From NCBI GenBank assembly GCA_036346375.1, contig CM070500.1, positions 80,332,437 to 80,396,436 of the forward strand: a stretch of DNA of 64,000 bases. Direction: 5' to 3'. Below, one piece after another: positions 1 to 10,634 of the stretch. The position numbers and the translations under genes are program-made. Numbering within the stretch: position 1 is the first letter of the stretch; the number at the start of each line of letters is the position of its first letter. The DNA comes from Guadua angustifolia (lineage: Eukaryota; Streptophyta; Magnoliopsida; Poales; Poaceae). Below the pieces are notes generated by a model. It had not been told where the DNA came from. It ran no database searches and was given only the letters and a program-made list of their open reading frames with translations.

Positions 1-394
1 AGTTATAACACTTTTAGTTAATATAGCGAAATATTGACTCATAGTTTTATATTTGATTTTTTTTTAAAAAAAAACTATAGAACTGCTCAGTGTTGGATTG
101 ATTATTATCAATTGTGCCCCTCAGCATTTACACATTTAGATTAAGCAATTAAGCAATCCACCCCCTCTACCTCATCGGTAGCCCAACCACGTACACACAC
201 GATATACGCGTAGGCGCGTAGCCCTGCACGGCTGCACTGCCTGCACACATGGTACTTCACAGTATCCCCCAAATATTCCTACAAAAATTAATCCCGCTCC
301 CCCATTCCTGCAAGAAGCAGTGGACGCCGCAAGACGAGAGGAAGCTGGAGAGGGGGAGGAGGAAGCGGCGGTGAGAGCGCAACCGGCCGGCCCA
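1..394 (+). promoter_or_regulatory. 5' flank and probable 5' UTR of the DUF641 gene
   Basis: AT-rich DNA for the first ~170 bases, then a mixed-composition stretch leading into the coding region. I see no convincing TATA box at a standard spacing. The reading frame of the gene is open upstream to a GTG at 320, but plant genes rarely start at GTG. The first ATG in frame is at 395, so 320-394 is better read as 5' UTR. Confidence 0.4.
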
Positions 395-1900
395 ATGGAG
401 GCGCAAATGACGGCCGCGCGGCCTTCTCCGCAGCAGCAGCAGAAGGCGGCCGACCTGGCGCGCACGTTCACGAAGCTGCTACGCCGGAAGCGCGCTGACG
501 CGGCGGCGGGGGTGCCGGAGGTGCCGGCGTCCGTGGCCGGAGACGAGTACGAAGGCTCCATGGACAGCTCCATCCCGTCGTTGAGCAAGCTGAAGCTGTC
601 GGGGAACCTCGCCGCGGCCTACTCCCTGGACACCTTCTTCCGGAAGGCCGCCGAGAAGAAGGCCGCCGCGGCGGCGGTCGGGGGGCAGCCGTCTCCGCCG
701 CTCACGCCGGATGCCGCCGCGGACTCCCTGCTCGCCAATCTGTTCGCCGGCGTCTCGGCGGTGAAGGCGGCCTACGCGCAGCTGCAGCTGGCGCAGTTCC
801 CCTTCAACGCGGAGGCGATACAGTCCGCGGACGCCGCCGTGGTCGCGGAGCTCACCAGGCTGTCAGACACCAAGCGAAGGTACCTCAAGGACCCCGCCGC
901 CGCGGCCAAGAACGCGGCGGCCGCGGGCCACACCGCCCTCGCCGCGCACGCCGAGGAGCAGCGCCACCTCCTCAAGACGTACCAGATCACGGCGCGCAAG
1001 CTAGAGTCGGAGCTCCGCGCCAAGGACGCCGAGCTCGACGGCGCCAAGGGCTCCTTCGCCGCGGAGCTCCGCGCCGAGCGAGCCCTGGAGGCGCGTCTCC
1101 ACCCGGGGCGCACCCTGGCGTCGCTCGACGAGCTCCACGTCTCCGGCCTCAACCCCACCCACTTCCTTACCGCCCTGCGGCACACAGTGAAGTCGATCCG
1201 GTCCTTGTCCAAGGCAATGCTCAACTCGATGCAGTCCGCCAGGTGGGATCTCGCCGCCGCGGCCGCCGCCGTGCACCCGGGCGTCCCGCTCCGCCGCTCC
1301 GGGGACTCCAAGTTCGTCTTCGAATCCTACGTCGCCATGAAGATGTTCGCCAATTTCCACCGGAGGGACTTCAATTTCAGCTTCTTGGACGAGCGGGAGT
1401 TCTACGACCGGCGCCGGTTCTTCGAGGAGTTCACGGAGCTCAAGGCGGCGCCGGCCAGCGTCTTCCTCGACGCGAGGAACGCCCGGTGGGGCGGATTCGG
1501 CAAGTTCTTGCGCGCCAAGTACCTGTCTCTGGTGCACGCGAGGATGGAGACGGCCTTCTTCGGGAGGCTGGAGCAGCGCGGCATTGTGAGCGCCGGGCCG
1601 GGATTTCCTGAGAGCAAGTGGTTCGCCGAGTTTGCCGAGATGGCGCGGCGCGTCTGGTTGCTGCATTGCCTGTTCTTCGCCTTCGACGGTGACGCCGAGG
1701 AGGACGGGGCGTCCATCTTCCAGGTGCGCAGCGGGGCGCGGTTCTCCGAGGTGTACATGGAGAGCGTCAACGACGGGCGTGGGGAGGACGCCGCTGCCGA
1801 GGACCGCGTTATCGGGTTCAGCGTAGTACCGGGGTTTAGAGTCGGCCGGACAATGATCCAATGCCGTGTGTATCTGTCACGGCCGGGACGTCGGCCGTGA
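395..1900 (+). CDS. DUF641 family protein, GIL1/IRKI-like
   Basis: Single-exon gene encoding 501 residues. Seen: a Gln/Ala-rich N-terminus with a basic KLLRRKR patch (about residues 28-34); a DUF641-type region at about 109-235 beginning SLLANLFAGVSAVKAAYAQL and containing YLKDP; a charged, probably coiled-coil stretch at about 185-235; and a conserved C-terminal part with FVFESYVAMKMF (308-319), HCLFFAFDGD (424-433), FSEVYMESV (450-458) and VVPGFRVG (477-484). This layout matches plant GRAVITROPIC IN THE LIGHT 1 and IRK-interacting proteins. GIL1 is needed for light-dependent loss of gravitropism in Arabidopsis hypocotyls; IRKI binds a receptor-like kinase. Length fits the family, roughly 450-500 residues. 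I chose the ATG at 395 because the longer frame begins at GTG. The third-position GC bias is typical of grass genes. The long reverse-strand open frames here are by-products of that bias. Family call is firm; the exact orthologue is not resolved. Confidence 0.9.
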   Translation: MEAQMTAARPSPQQQQKAADLARTFTKLLRRKRADAAAGVPEVPASVAGDEYEGSMDSSIPSLSKLKLSGNLAAAYSLDTFFRKAAEKKAAAAAVGGQPSPPLTPDAAADSLLANLFAGVSAVKAAYAQLQLAQFPFNAEAIQSADAAVVAELTRLSDTKRRYLKDPAAAAKNAAAAGHTALAAHAEEQRHLLKTYQITARKLESELRAKDAELDGAKGSFAAELRAERALEARLHPGRTLASLDELHVSGLNPTHFLTALRHTVKSIRSLSKAMLNSMQSARWDLAAAAAAVHPGVPLRRSGDSKFVFESYVAMKMFANFHRRDFNFSFLDEREFYDRRRFFEEFTELKAAPASVFLDARNARWGGFGKFLRAKYLSLVHARMETAFFGRLEQRGIVSAGPGFPESKWFAEFAEMARRVWLLHCLFFAFDGDAEEDGASIFQVRSGARFSEVYMESVNDGRGEDAAAEDRVIGFSVVPGFRVGRTMIQCRVYLSRPGRRP

Positions 1901-2650
1901 TACAAACCGTCGTTGTTTGCCGTGTCCGGCGGATGTGGGGGAGGAATGCCCATTTTGGGGCGGCCGTCGAGGTCTCCCGCCGGCCGCCGGCTGGGGTCGT
2001 GATTATGGTGATGGTCGGGGGTTATGTATCTATCAACGGATGTAGTGATGTAATCATAATATTAGTGGCATTTTCAGCTTGGATCCATGACGCGCTGTTC
2101 TTGCGGTGTTCTTGTTCGTGTCTTTGGATGGATGACGTCTTGCAATTTGCCTATTATGGTGGATCAACGATCCAGTTCATGAGCATATTATGGTGGATCT
2201 GTAAGTATATTCCTGCTCCAATTTCCTGCCCAATTCGATATATAGGTTGAATCACGCACACTGATCTGACCATCAGTGTGGTCTGAATTCTTGAGTGGTG
2301 TTTTCGTTTCTGGAAAGGAAGAAACAACAACAAAAATAATAAATACTTTTTGGATGTTTGTTGGTATGGGCATATGGCCTTTTTGGTATGTTGGAACTTG
2401 TGATTTGCTGTTATGCAAGTTGGTTGGGTCCTCTGGTGGTTTGTGGTCATACAGCTCCAAGTGCTTAAAGTATGTTTGTGGGCATCAGCGTGGACTAGTT
2501 AAACTTGCCGGCCTCTTTAAGCCGCCTGTTTGTTACGGGCACGAGACTAAAGGATATGGGTATAGTTTTAGCTCTTTTAAAATATGTGAAGTTGATCGAG
2601 TAGAGTATTTCTAATTTCAGAAATTTATGTAGCTGAAGCTGTAGGTACAT
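1901..2650 (+). other. 3' flank of the DUF641 gene, probable 3' UTR
   Basis: Non-coding sequence after the stop codon. An AATAAA hexamer lies at 2338-2343, about 440 bases past the stop, a plausible polyadenylation signal. No other gene is visible before the MITE cluster. Confidence 0.45.
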
Positions 2651-2653
2651 TAA

Positions 2654-3052
2654 GGATGTGTTTAGTTAGGTGTACGAAGCTAAATGGGATATGATAGTAC
2701 ATGATGGATGAGATGATACAAGTAAAGTGTTTGGTTGACTGAATAGAATGATATAAGATTTTGTTTGATTGATTGGATGGAATGATACAGGATGGTACGA
2801 GATGATGTTTGGTTGAAAGGATGAGATTGGATTGAGGAATAGTGTGAGTAAACAATCCGGTCCTGGATCAATTGATTCGGCCAAATTACCTGCGTACGGG
2901 ATAGTACAACATCTTTTTTAGAATATTCCAAGAATATGTACCATCTCATCCTATATCAAAATTGTTCTGTTCAGCCAACCAAATGCAGAGATAGAATCAG
3001 ATCCTGTACGGGATGGTTCGGTTCACTCTCGTACATCCAACCAAACACACCC
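2654..3052. mobile_element. Tourist-like MITE A (399 bp)
   Basis: Imperfect terminal inverted repeats: the left end reads GGATGTGTTTAGTTAGGTGT and the reverse complement of the right end reads GGGTGTGTTTGGTTGGATGT. It is flanked by TAA at 2651-2653 and 3053-3055. A 3 bp TAA/TTA duplication and GG(N)TGTGTTTGG-type ends are marks of PIF/Harbinger (Tourist) MITEs. The interior is non-coding and AT-rich. Confidence 0.8.
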
Positions 3053-3055
3053 TAA

Positions 3056-3182
3056 AAGTGTTTACGTGGGTTAGCTTGTTTATGTTTTAGACTAAAAAAT
3101 ATAAACTTAATTCACTTTATTTTAGTTTACAAGCTTTAAATTTGAGGTAGAGTTGGGATCTGGAGTTATACCAAACAGGGCA
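3056..3182. mobile_element. Tourist-like MITE B (127 bp)
   Basis: Lies directly between two TAA trinucleotides (3053-3055 and 3183-3185). Its left end AAGTGTTTACGTGGG and right end ATACCAAACAGGGCA are related to the ends of the MITE at 43560-43666 read in reverse complement, and the two interiors also align (shared ACAAG, GTTGGGATCT and ACCAAACAGG). So this is a second, separate MITE family, inserted against MITE A. Confidence 0.7.
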
Positions 3183-3185
3183 TAA

Positions 3186-3374
3186 GGCTCAATTCGGAAC
3201 AAATTCTAATTGTGCAGATTCCGAATTCTCCAAGAATCAGATGTGTGATAGCTTCTGGATTCTCCAAGACTCTAGATTCTCCAAAAACTCTTAATACAAA
3301 ATCGGAAGTTACCACTCATCCGATTCGTGAAAAATTCAAAATCTGCACAATTAGAAATTGTTCCAAACTGGGCC
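3186..3374. mobile_element. Tourist-like MITE C (189 bp)
   Basis: Nearly symmetrical element. The left end GGCTCAATTCGGAACAA pairs with the reverse complement of the right end GGCCCAGTTTGGAACAA, and pairing continues for about 45 bases (both arms hold TTCTAATTGTGCAGATT). TAA lies on both sides (3183-3185 and 3375-3377). This is a typical Tourist/Harbinger MITE. Confidence 0.8.
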
Positions 3375-3377
3375 TAA

Positions 3378-4867
3378 GCCTAGAGGAAAAAGACTTCTTC
3401 CATTGCTTGCTACTCCCTTCCTTCTCGAATACATGTTGAATCAAGTTTTTAAATTTTGTTTTTAAATACATACCATGCTATCATTTAGCTATTTTCTTCA
3501 TTATTTACTACTATAAACTAAAGTAAGATATACCATCTAAAAATATAATAAAAAGAAGTAATGTGGTCTTTTGTAGATATATTTTGGTAGAAATGTAAGA
3601 ATCTAGAATGACATCTATTCAGGAACAAAGTAGAGTGAGTAGATACTGCTACAATTCTTTACTCTCACTATTCTGTTCAGTTTTGCTAATACTATTACCA
3701 TTCTGTCAGTACATGAGACTATGAGAGCAAGCGAAGCCAGTGGAACTGAGAATTTTCCACAGATACCATTTGCTTCCACGCACTCATTGCGTTTCTCACC
3801 GTAACATCTCGTGAGCAACCGTCTTTTTGTGGAGAAGAAAAGCCAGCGTATTTCTCTCTTTCCACTTAGCCCTTTAGCTCCTGCTTTCGTGTTTCTTAGC
3901 AATAATAGCTCGTCCTATGTGCATTTGTTATCTGCGCAAATACAGCAAAGTGGCACTAAACCAGCAGCAAAATGAGAGATTATTATTATTATTAGACGAG
4001 CAAAGAGAAAGATTGAGATGTGGAAATGATCGCATCCAAAGTCCCAAGTGGAGTGGGGCTTTATTCCATCAGCATTCCCCGCTTTTGAGCTGAGCTGATG
4101 ATTCTCTCCTCTTTCCGGGGATATCCAAACTGTTCTTGCAAGTTGCAACCTTTCCACCGTTGCAATACAAGCCCAGATCAAATTGACATTTTTTTTGCCA
4201 CAATTGGCCCATGGGCTGACTAATTTATGGATAAGTCGGGCCTGTGTTCTTGGGCTGCCTCTGGATTCTCTTGTTTTTTTCTGATTTTTTTTTGTACGTG
4301 CTTGTGGAAGCTGCGTTTTTCTAGCCCTCTAAAATTCGTTTTTTTTTTTGACAAATTCCACATTCTTTCATTTAAATTTGTGAAACTAGTCCTCTTAATG
4401 AGTTCGAAAGGTGCGGCAGGCAACATGAGTCACCTACCGCGTCAGATGAGTTTGGCAGAAACTTGCCGAGCAAGGGGAGTTTGGTAGGAATCTCAGCCGG
4501 CTCGGAACGAATTAGCAGGCGCTGCCACGCTTGACTTCCTTGGAAGGATGGGATTAGTTAGTGAATTTGCTTAATTAGCAATTTAATAAATTTATTAATT
4601 AAGAAAATATGATTAAATTAGCGATTAATTAGTTGAGTTGATTTTTATTGAGGAAGGGGAGCTCGACAAAAATCTTGGCGGAGCTCTCCGAGCCTAGGAG
4701 GTGGCTCTTGGCGGTTAAATTTGTAAATGATTTTGGAGGAGGATATATTTGGGAAAAAAAACGTTGGCATAGGCACTAAAAAAAGCAAAAAGTACGTGCG
4801 TGTCACGGTTTTGCATGTAGGGTATATTAGGCCCCACTTAATAAAGGATTCTTTACTAATTTCTACG
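3378..4867. other. Intergenic stretch, nothing recognised
   Basis: AT-rich with short open frames that show no family resemblance. There are long T runs around 4270-4350 and a moderately GC-rich patch around 4410-4530. No gene, RNA or bounded transposon could be supported. Confidence 0.4.
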
Positions 4868-6779
4868 GAAATTGTGGGGACCCGGATTTACCAAATCCGA
4901 CCTCTCTGTGTTTCAACCGTGCTAGTCCAGGAACAGCTAGCACACACAGCTCAAACAGTGATGATAACACAGACATATCATAACGGAAATAACAGTAATA
5001 AGTAAGAGAGTGTAAACAACATCATCACATTATTACAAGTATCGAGCCTTACGGCTTAAATGAAAATGTAGCAGCGAAAATGTAGAACAAAAAGAGCCAA
5101 TCAAGATGCCCACAGCAACCGACCGGGTACGCTCCCTAGTAGTCCTACCGATCCTCCTCATCAAAGTCTTCACCACAGATGTCTTCATCGCTTTATGGAA
5201 TAAGCACCCAAGAATGAAAAGCGGGGTGAGTATGCAACATACTCGCAAGTCTCGGAAACTTAATGCAAGTAACTAAATGCATGGCTTGAACAAAGGAAGC
5301 ATATGGGGTTCATTTGCATAAAGCGAAATTTAAATTTAAATACAGGTAATAATTTCATAAAGCAGCATTTCACAAAATGTAAATAGTATAATTAATTAAA
5401 TTGAAGTATAACAATTTTCCAGGTTCCAACTACCTGGTTGGCTCTAGCCGCCAAACTAAATCCGGGAGCTCTAGCCGCTCACGGATTCCCAACCACATTT
5501 TCATTTTTAAACCAAATCCGCTATTTTCCATTTTAAAACCAAAACCGTAAAATCTACTATGTGAAAGCTGCCCACGCTTGCTTGTCCGTGGGCACGGCTA
5601 CTCAAGTAGTTTTAAGACTCGCAGAGTGGTACACTTTACCCACACGACATGATCAACCCTTTGCGCCAAGCTATTGACACACTTCCTTTGGTGTGCCTGG
5701 CAGGAGATCATGACAAGGCCTTTACAATGCATATACTGCTACCGACTTCACCCGCTAAGGTTTCGCTCTCACAGCCCCTTGCGCCTTGCAAGTGTCATCC
5801 CGACAAACTCGCATGACCCAATCGGGCGAAGTCAAATAACGATACATGCAAATTACTTAGCCAGTCATACCCATATAGACATGTGGTTGTATCAGATAGC
5901 ATGGCCCAAGGTAACACACGACCGGTCCTTAATTGACTAGGGCGACATTCACATTCCAAAATTTTGTGCATCCCGCACCCGCCATTCAACCAATCCGCCT
6001 TGCCTAAATCATTTTTCACTTTTAATTTCAAATTCATACCGGCAACACCAATTGCCATAATTTCCACAATTCATTTTGAATCAAGAATGAAATCATTTCC
6101 ATAATGGTAAGGTACCGACGTGATTAAGCATGGCTAAGCATTTTCTACCGTTCCCATAATACCAAAAATGATTATTATTAACAGTACTTAATTTTCCTAG
6201 GGTGTCAATGGTTGTCATAATGAATATCAATGTGGTTATAACAATGTGGCATTTATCTAAGCATTTAAAATGACATTTAAAATACAATTCATAATTCAAA
6301 TAGCATGCAATAATTTAAAAACAAAATAACATTTCATAAACTTGGGTTCAATATGGTCAAGGGAGACTTGCCTTCAACCTCTCCCGCTGCTGCAACCTCC
6401 GCTGGATGCTCCTCTCGCTCAACCGGTGCGTCGTCTACACGTGAAACACGCAAATCGAGGCAACACAATAAATAAACGGAAATAAATAAAATCCAAAAAA
6501 TCATAAAAATGACACCAACAGATAGATCTTGATTTTAGATGAATTTAGAAATTTGAATCGTTCGAATCGGAGTTCGAACGGAGGAGAACGGGCCTTCCGA
6601 AGTCTCACGGGAGAGAAAATCGGAAATTAAAAGAAAGGACACGTGTCGGGTTTCTAATGGCTGGTATTTCGGATTCACGATTTAAATTGGAAAATGATAA
6701 ATGTACCGCTGACATGTGGGGTCCACGCGTCATTGGCTCGGTCCACATGAACTGGGTTCACAGAGGGTTGCACTGTGAT

Positions 6780-7130
6780 ATGGGTGAGGTGGTGAGGTGG
6801 CACGGACGTGGCGTGCACGTGGCAGACACGCAAGTAGCCAGGGTCTACGTGGCGAGGACGTGGCATGATGTGGTGGACACGCAAATCTACGACGATGAGG
6901 TGGCACACACGTGGCAACGCGTGGCATACACGTAGATAGTTAGGGCGGACATGGCGACATCATGGCGCTGACTCAGTGACCCGATGACCCAGCATCGCTG
7001 ACGGGGACGGACACATGGACCTAAGGCCGAGGTGGCGTCCATGTGGCGGACACGGGGCAACACGCGGACAACATCATGGCAGTGACGAGGCAGTTGATTC
7101 GGTGGCTTACCAGAGGGGAGACGTGGCGCG
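6780..7130 (-). repeat. ACGTGGC-rich segment in the LTR
   Basis: Six copies of ACGTGGC on the plus strand (starting near 6806, 6817, 6847, 6858, 6909 and 7121), plus variants such as GCGTGGC and ATGTGGC. On the LTR's own strand these read GCCACGT, an ACGT-core (G-box/ABRE-like) site. The spacing is irregular, which suggests a decayed short tandem repeat. Confidence 0.55.
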
Positions 7131-7215
7131 GATCTGGACCGTTGAAGACTGATCGGACGAACGACGTTGAAAGAGGGAGCTCGACGGCGCGGAGCGGTGC
7201 TATTCCGCCGGAGTC

Positions 7216-9796
7216 TAAAAGTGCATCTAGGCACTTATGTTATTTTGGTGATTAATGACAAACACATATAATGACAATCTATATAATTGTGTAAATGCTT
7301 AACTTAGTGCTTAACAAATGACAAACCTCTAATATGATTATATTGCTATGAGACTAACATGTTCATTGCCAAGTTGAGTATTAGTCTCATCTATTTAGAG
7401 GAAAATCAAGTGGATGGTTAAACAAAGATAAGGTATGCAATTTTGGTATCTATTCTATATTTGTTATTGCATTCCTTTTGTGCAAATGCATAGTGAACTC
7501 CAAGTAGCATGTTGATTATAGATATGCACATTGGTTCATGTCATATTTATTTGTGCATATATATTCACTTGAGTTCATTATGTGCTTTGCTTTTAGTATG
7601 CATGTATTAACTAGAGTTAAACTTCACATTGCTATAGATTGAATTGGTGCATACATGTTTTAGTTATGATCTTCTCATGCACTTCTCTTAGTGAAGTTTA
7701 ATCTAGAGTTAGATCACATATTTACTCTTGTTCGAATATTAGTTGCACATGTACAATTCGTGTATATTCTTCATGTGCTTCATTTAAAGTAAAGACTGTG
7801 ATCCTTGCCATGATTTAATTGATTCATCATATTGGCAATTATCTCTCTAGTGCATATAGATCAATTACATATTCATCATGATGCACTTAGTAGAGAATAT
7901 TTCTTATGTCAAGTGTTTCCATTTTTATTGTGCTTCTTTATATGAAATACTTGTGGTACTTAATTGCTCACAAATATCAATTTCTTCATATCTATTGAGC
8001 TTTTGGGACTAATGCTTTTCATGAGTGGTTTGGAAAGAATTAGATCCCATGTGTGTATGATGACCAAGGTATCGTGGAGGATGATCGTTAAGCCGAGGTC
8101 AACAAGACGGCGGTGTCACCAAGAGTTGAGGACTAAGTCAAGATTGACTTGGCGTGGAGATCGTCAGAGAGGATGATCAAGTCAAGGTTGATAGGACGAG
8201 AGTCTCATGAGGTGAATCGAGTCAAGTTGGACAAGGCAAAGATGTCATCAATTATATGGTGAAGGTCTTCATGCACCAAGATTAAGAAAGAAGACTGACA
8301 AGTGATTATTTCTAGACTTGTATTATCTTTGATTTAATTTGAGCCTAAGGATTGCCGTACTATTAAGAGGGATGCTCCATTGAATGACTTTTAGATGTGT
8401 CAAGTGCTCAAGTGATCCATCCTTATGAAACTTAGAGAAGGAGTGGTATTGGTGGTACCGGGAAGTGAGAATTGTAGGTCTCTCTTGGATTCTTTGTGAA
8501 ATCTGAATTTATCCTTTGAGATTTGGGTAGTGAGACCTTGTTAGTTGTGTAGCCCTTGTTCTTAGCTTTCAATAGAGTCCAAAATCACTTAAATCGGAGT
8601 CCGGAGTCAAAAGTTATGCTCATTTTCGTCGGGCTGTTGAATTCTACTCGGACTATCCGAAGTGCTGCTCGGACTATCCGAAGTGCTGTTCGGACTATCC
8701 GAAGTGAGTTCGGACTATCCGAACATATTTTCGGATATTCCGAGCTGGGTCTCTCTGTTAGCCATGTCTATTGGGTTCGGACTATCCGAACTTGAGCTCG
8801 AACTATCCGAACTGAGTCGAACGTTGAGCAAAACGGCTAATTTTTTGGAGCCTCTATTTAAACCCCCATCCATCCCCATTTGTGGGGGGCTGCAACCTTG
8901 GTGATTAGAGGTGCCATACCCTTGTTCTTGAGCCCCAATACACCCCTCTACCCTTAGATCTAAGTGATCCCTTTTGTGTGAAGGGTTGGGAAGAGTGTGA
9001 GGAGGAGGTGTTAGGATTGAGTTGGATTTGAGTTTGAGCACTTGATTTCATCTCCAAGCTTGTTCTTCGTGAGCATTTGTTACTCTTGGAGGTTGAGGAC
9101 TCCTAGATGGCTAGGAGGTCGCCTACGAGCCACCGGAGCTTTGTGTGGTTGGCCGTAGGAAGTTTGTGAAGGCCGGATTCCGCCTCCGCAAGGGAAGGAA
9201 TCAAAGAAGTGAAGACCGGCGAGTGCAAGGTGCAACACCGGGCGGCTAGCGGGTTGAAAGAGACCCCCCGTGTCTTGGTGACCGGGCCGCCGGCGAGTGC
9301 AAAGTGCAACACCGGGAGGAAAAGGGTTGAAAGAGACCCCGGCTCAAGTGTGACCGAGCCGCCTCAACGGAGACGTAGGATCCCCTCAAGGATCCGAACT
9401 TCGGGTGAAAAATCATCGTCTCCAAGTTTGCTTCTTACTCTTACTTTAGTATTTGATTTTGAATCTTGAAATTGCCTGATCTACTTTTCTAGTGAGTTTT
9501 CGGCTAGACCTCTATTTGCTTCAAGTATTCTAGGCTAACTAGTTTAATTTGGTGTATTTAATATCCCCAAATAGCCTAGATATCATTTATGAGCTATGTG
9601 CTCGGAGGATTCGAATATCCGAATAGAACTTCGGATACTCAATAATCTCTGACTATCCGAATATAATCTCGGACTATCGAACCACTCTGACAATCAAGTA
9701 TTATTCGGACATTCCAAGTTTTGTATTCATTGCAATTTAGTTTAAATTTATAATTCGCCTATTCCCCCCCTCTAGGTGACATCCCCTGTCCTTTCA
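7216..9796. mobile_element. Copia-type solo LTR (2581 bp) nested in the gypsy LTR
   Basis: Starts TAAAAGTGCATCTAGGCAC and ends CCCCCCTCTAGG...GTCCTTTCA, the usual ends of a widespread grass copia LTR (TGAAAG...CTTTCA) with the first G mutated. The 5 bp target duplication GAGTC is exact (7211-7215 and 9797-9801). No gag or pol is present, so it is a solo LTR. It is younger than the enclosing LTR because it interrupts it. Confidence 0.85.
8645..8815. repeat. Short repeats with core CGGACTATCCGAA inside the copia LTR
   Basis: At least six copies of a 13-15 base core reading TCGGACTATCCGAA or close variants, spaced about 20-25 bases at first and then more irregularly, with divergent copies again at 9600-9720. 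Each core is partly self-complementary (TCGGA...TCCGA), so each could form a small hairpin. Confidence 0.7.
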
Positions 9797-10634
9797 GAGT
9801 CGGAGAAGACGGCGCGCAACCGGCGAAGGGATGACGAATCGAGCCGAAGAGTTAGCGGATCCGGAGGAGGAGAACGAGATGAACACAAGGGTACTAAGAA
9901 ATACGGCGGAGACTCACCGGAGTTGAGGGAAAATGGCGAAGAACTTCTCAGGCATGACTGCTAACTCCGGCGAGGTCGCACAGCCGCACGAAGGCGTCTC
10001 CACCGGAGAGAGAAGAGGAGAAATGTGCGGCGCAGGGAGGGGAACCTCGGGAAGGGGTCGGCACTGGTTTTTATAGCCTAGGGATGCGGGATAAGCGCGG
10101 AAAACTAGGGGCGGCGGCAGGTGAGGTTCGCACGGGCGGCGGCGCAAAAGTTCGGGCGACGTGGCTCCTTCGTGCACGTTAGATCGGAATCGAACGGCAA
10201 GGGCAGATTCGGTTTAGGGTTAGGGTTTGGCTGAGGGGCGGCGGCGCGATTTCCAGCCGCTGGATTCGTGATCGACGGCTGAGGCGCGATGGGTGAACAG
10301 GAGTGGGCCGGCGGAGGTGAACAGTGGTTTCGGCCCAAGAAAAGAAAAAGGATTTTAAGAATTAAGGAAATTCCAGAATTCCGATTAAACTCCAATAAAC
10401 TCAAATAAATAGCAAATAAATCCCGAAAAATCTCCAAAAATTCAGAAAAATCAAATGAAATACAAGGAACCCAATAAAAATAAGAAATAATTAATTTGGG
10501 TTATATTTTAATCGAATTAAATTCCTGCTGACTTTAAAATTCAATTTAAGCTAGATTAAATTCGAGAAAATTTTCACGGGTTCGGATTTTGAAATTCAAG
10601 TTCAGGAACTTGAAAAACGGAATGTTACAGAAAT

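Larger units (their letters stand above)
4873..10629 (-). mobile_element. Solo LTR of a gypsy-type retrotransposon, reverse orientation
   Basis: On the plus strand the element starts TGTGGGGACCCGGATTT and ends CGGAATGTTACA. Read on the minus strand it starts TGTAACATTCCG, like the LTR at 27583. The 5 bp target duplication GAAAT is exact (4868-4872 and 10630-10634). Without the copia insert it is about 3.2 kb. Minus-strand sequence around 5550-5650 (GGGTAAAGTGTAC, then GTAGCCGTGCCCACGG) matches the equivalent part of the LTR at 27583-32177, so both belong to one family. No internal retrotransposon genes are present, so this is a solo LTR. Assignment to Ty3/gypsy (Tekay-like) is by LTR style only. 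Confidence 0.8.

Noticed and set aside
320..394. Upstream GTG start for the DUF641 gene
   Set aside because: GTG initiation is exceptional in plants, and the ATG at 395 has a normal N-terminus after it.
172..1953. Long open frames on the minus strand and in the second plus frame across the DUF641 gene
   Set aside because: They arise from high third-position GC in the real gene; none has family resemblance, while the 395-1900 frame does.
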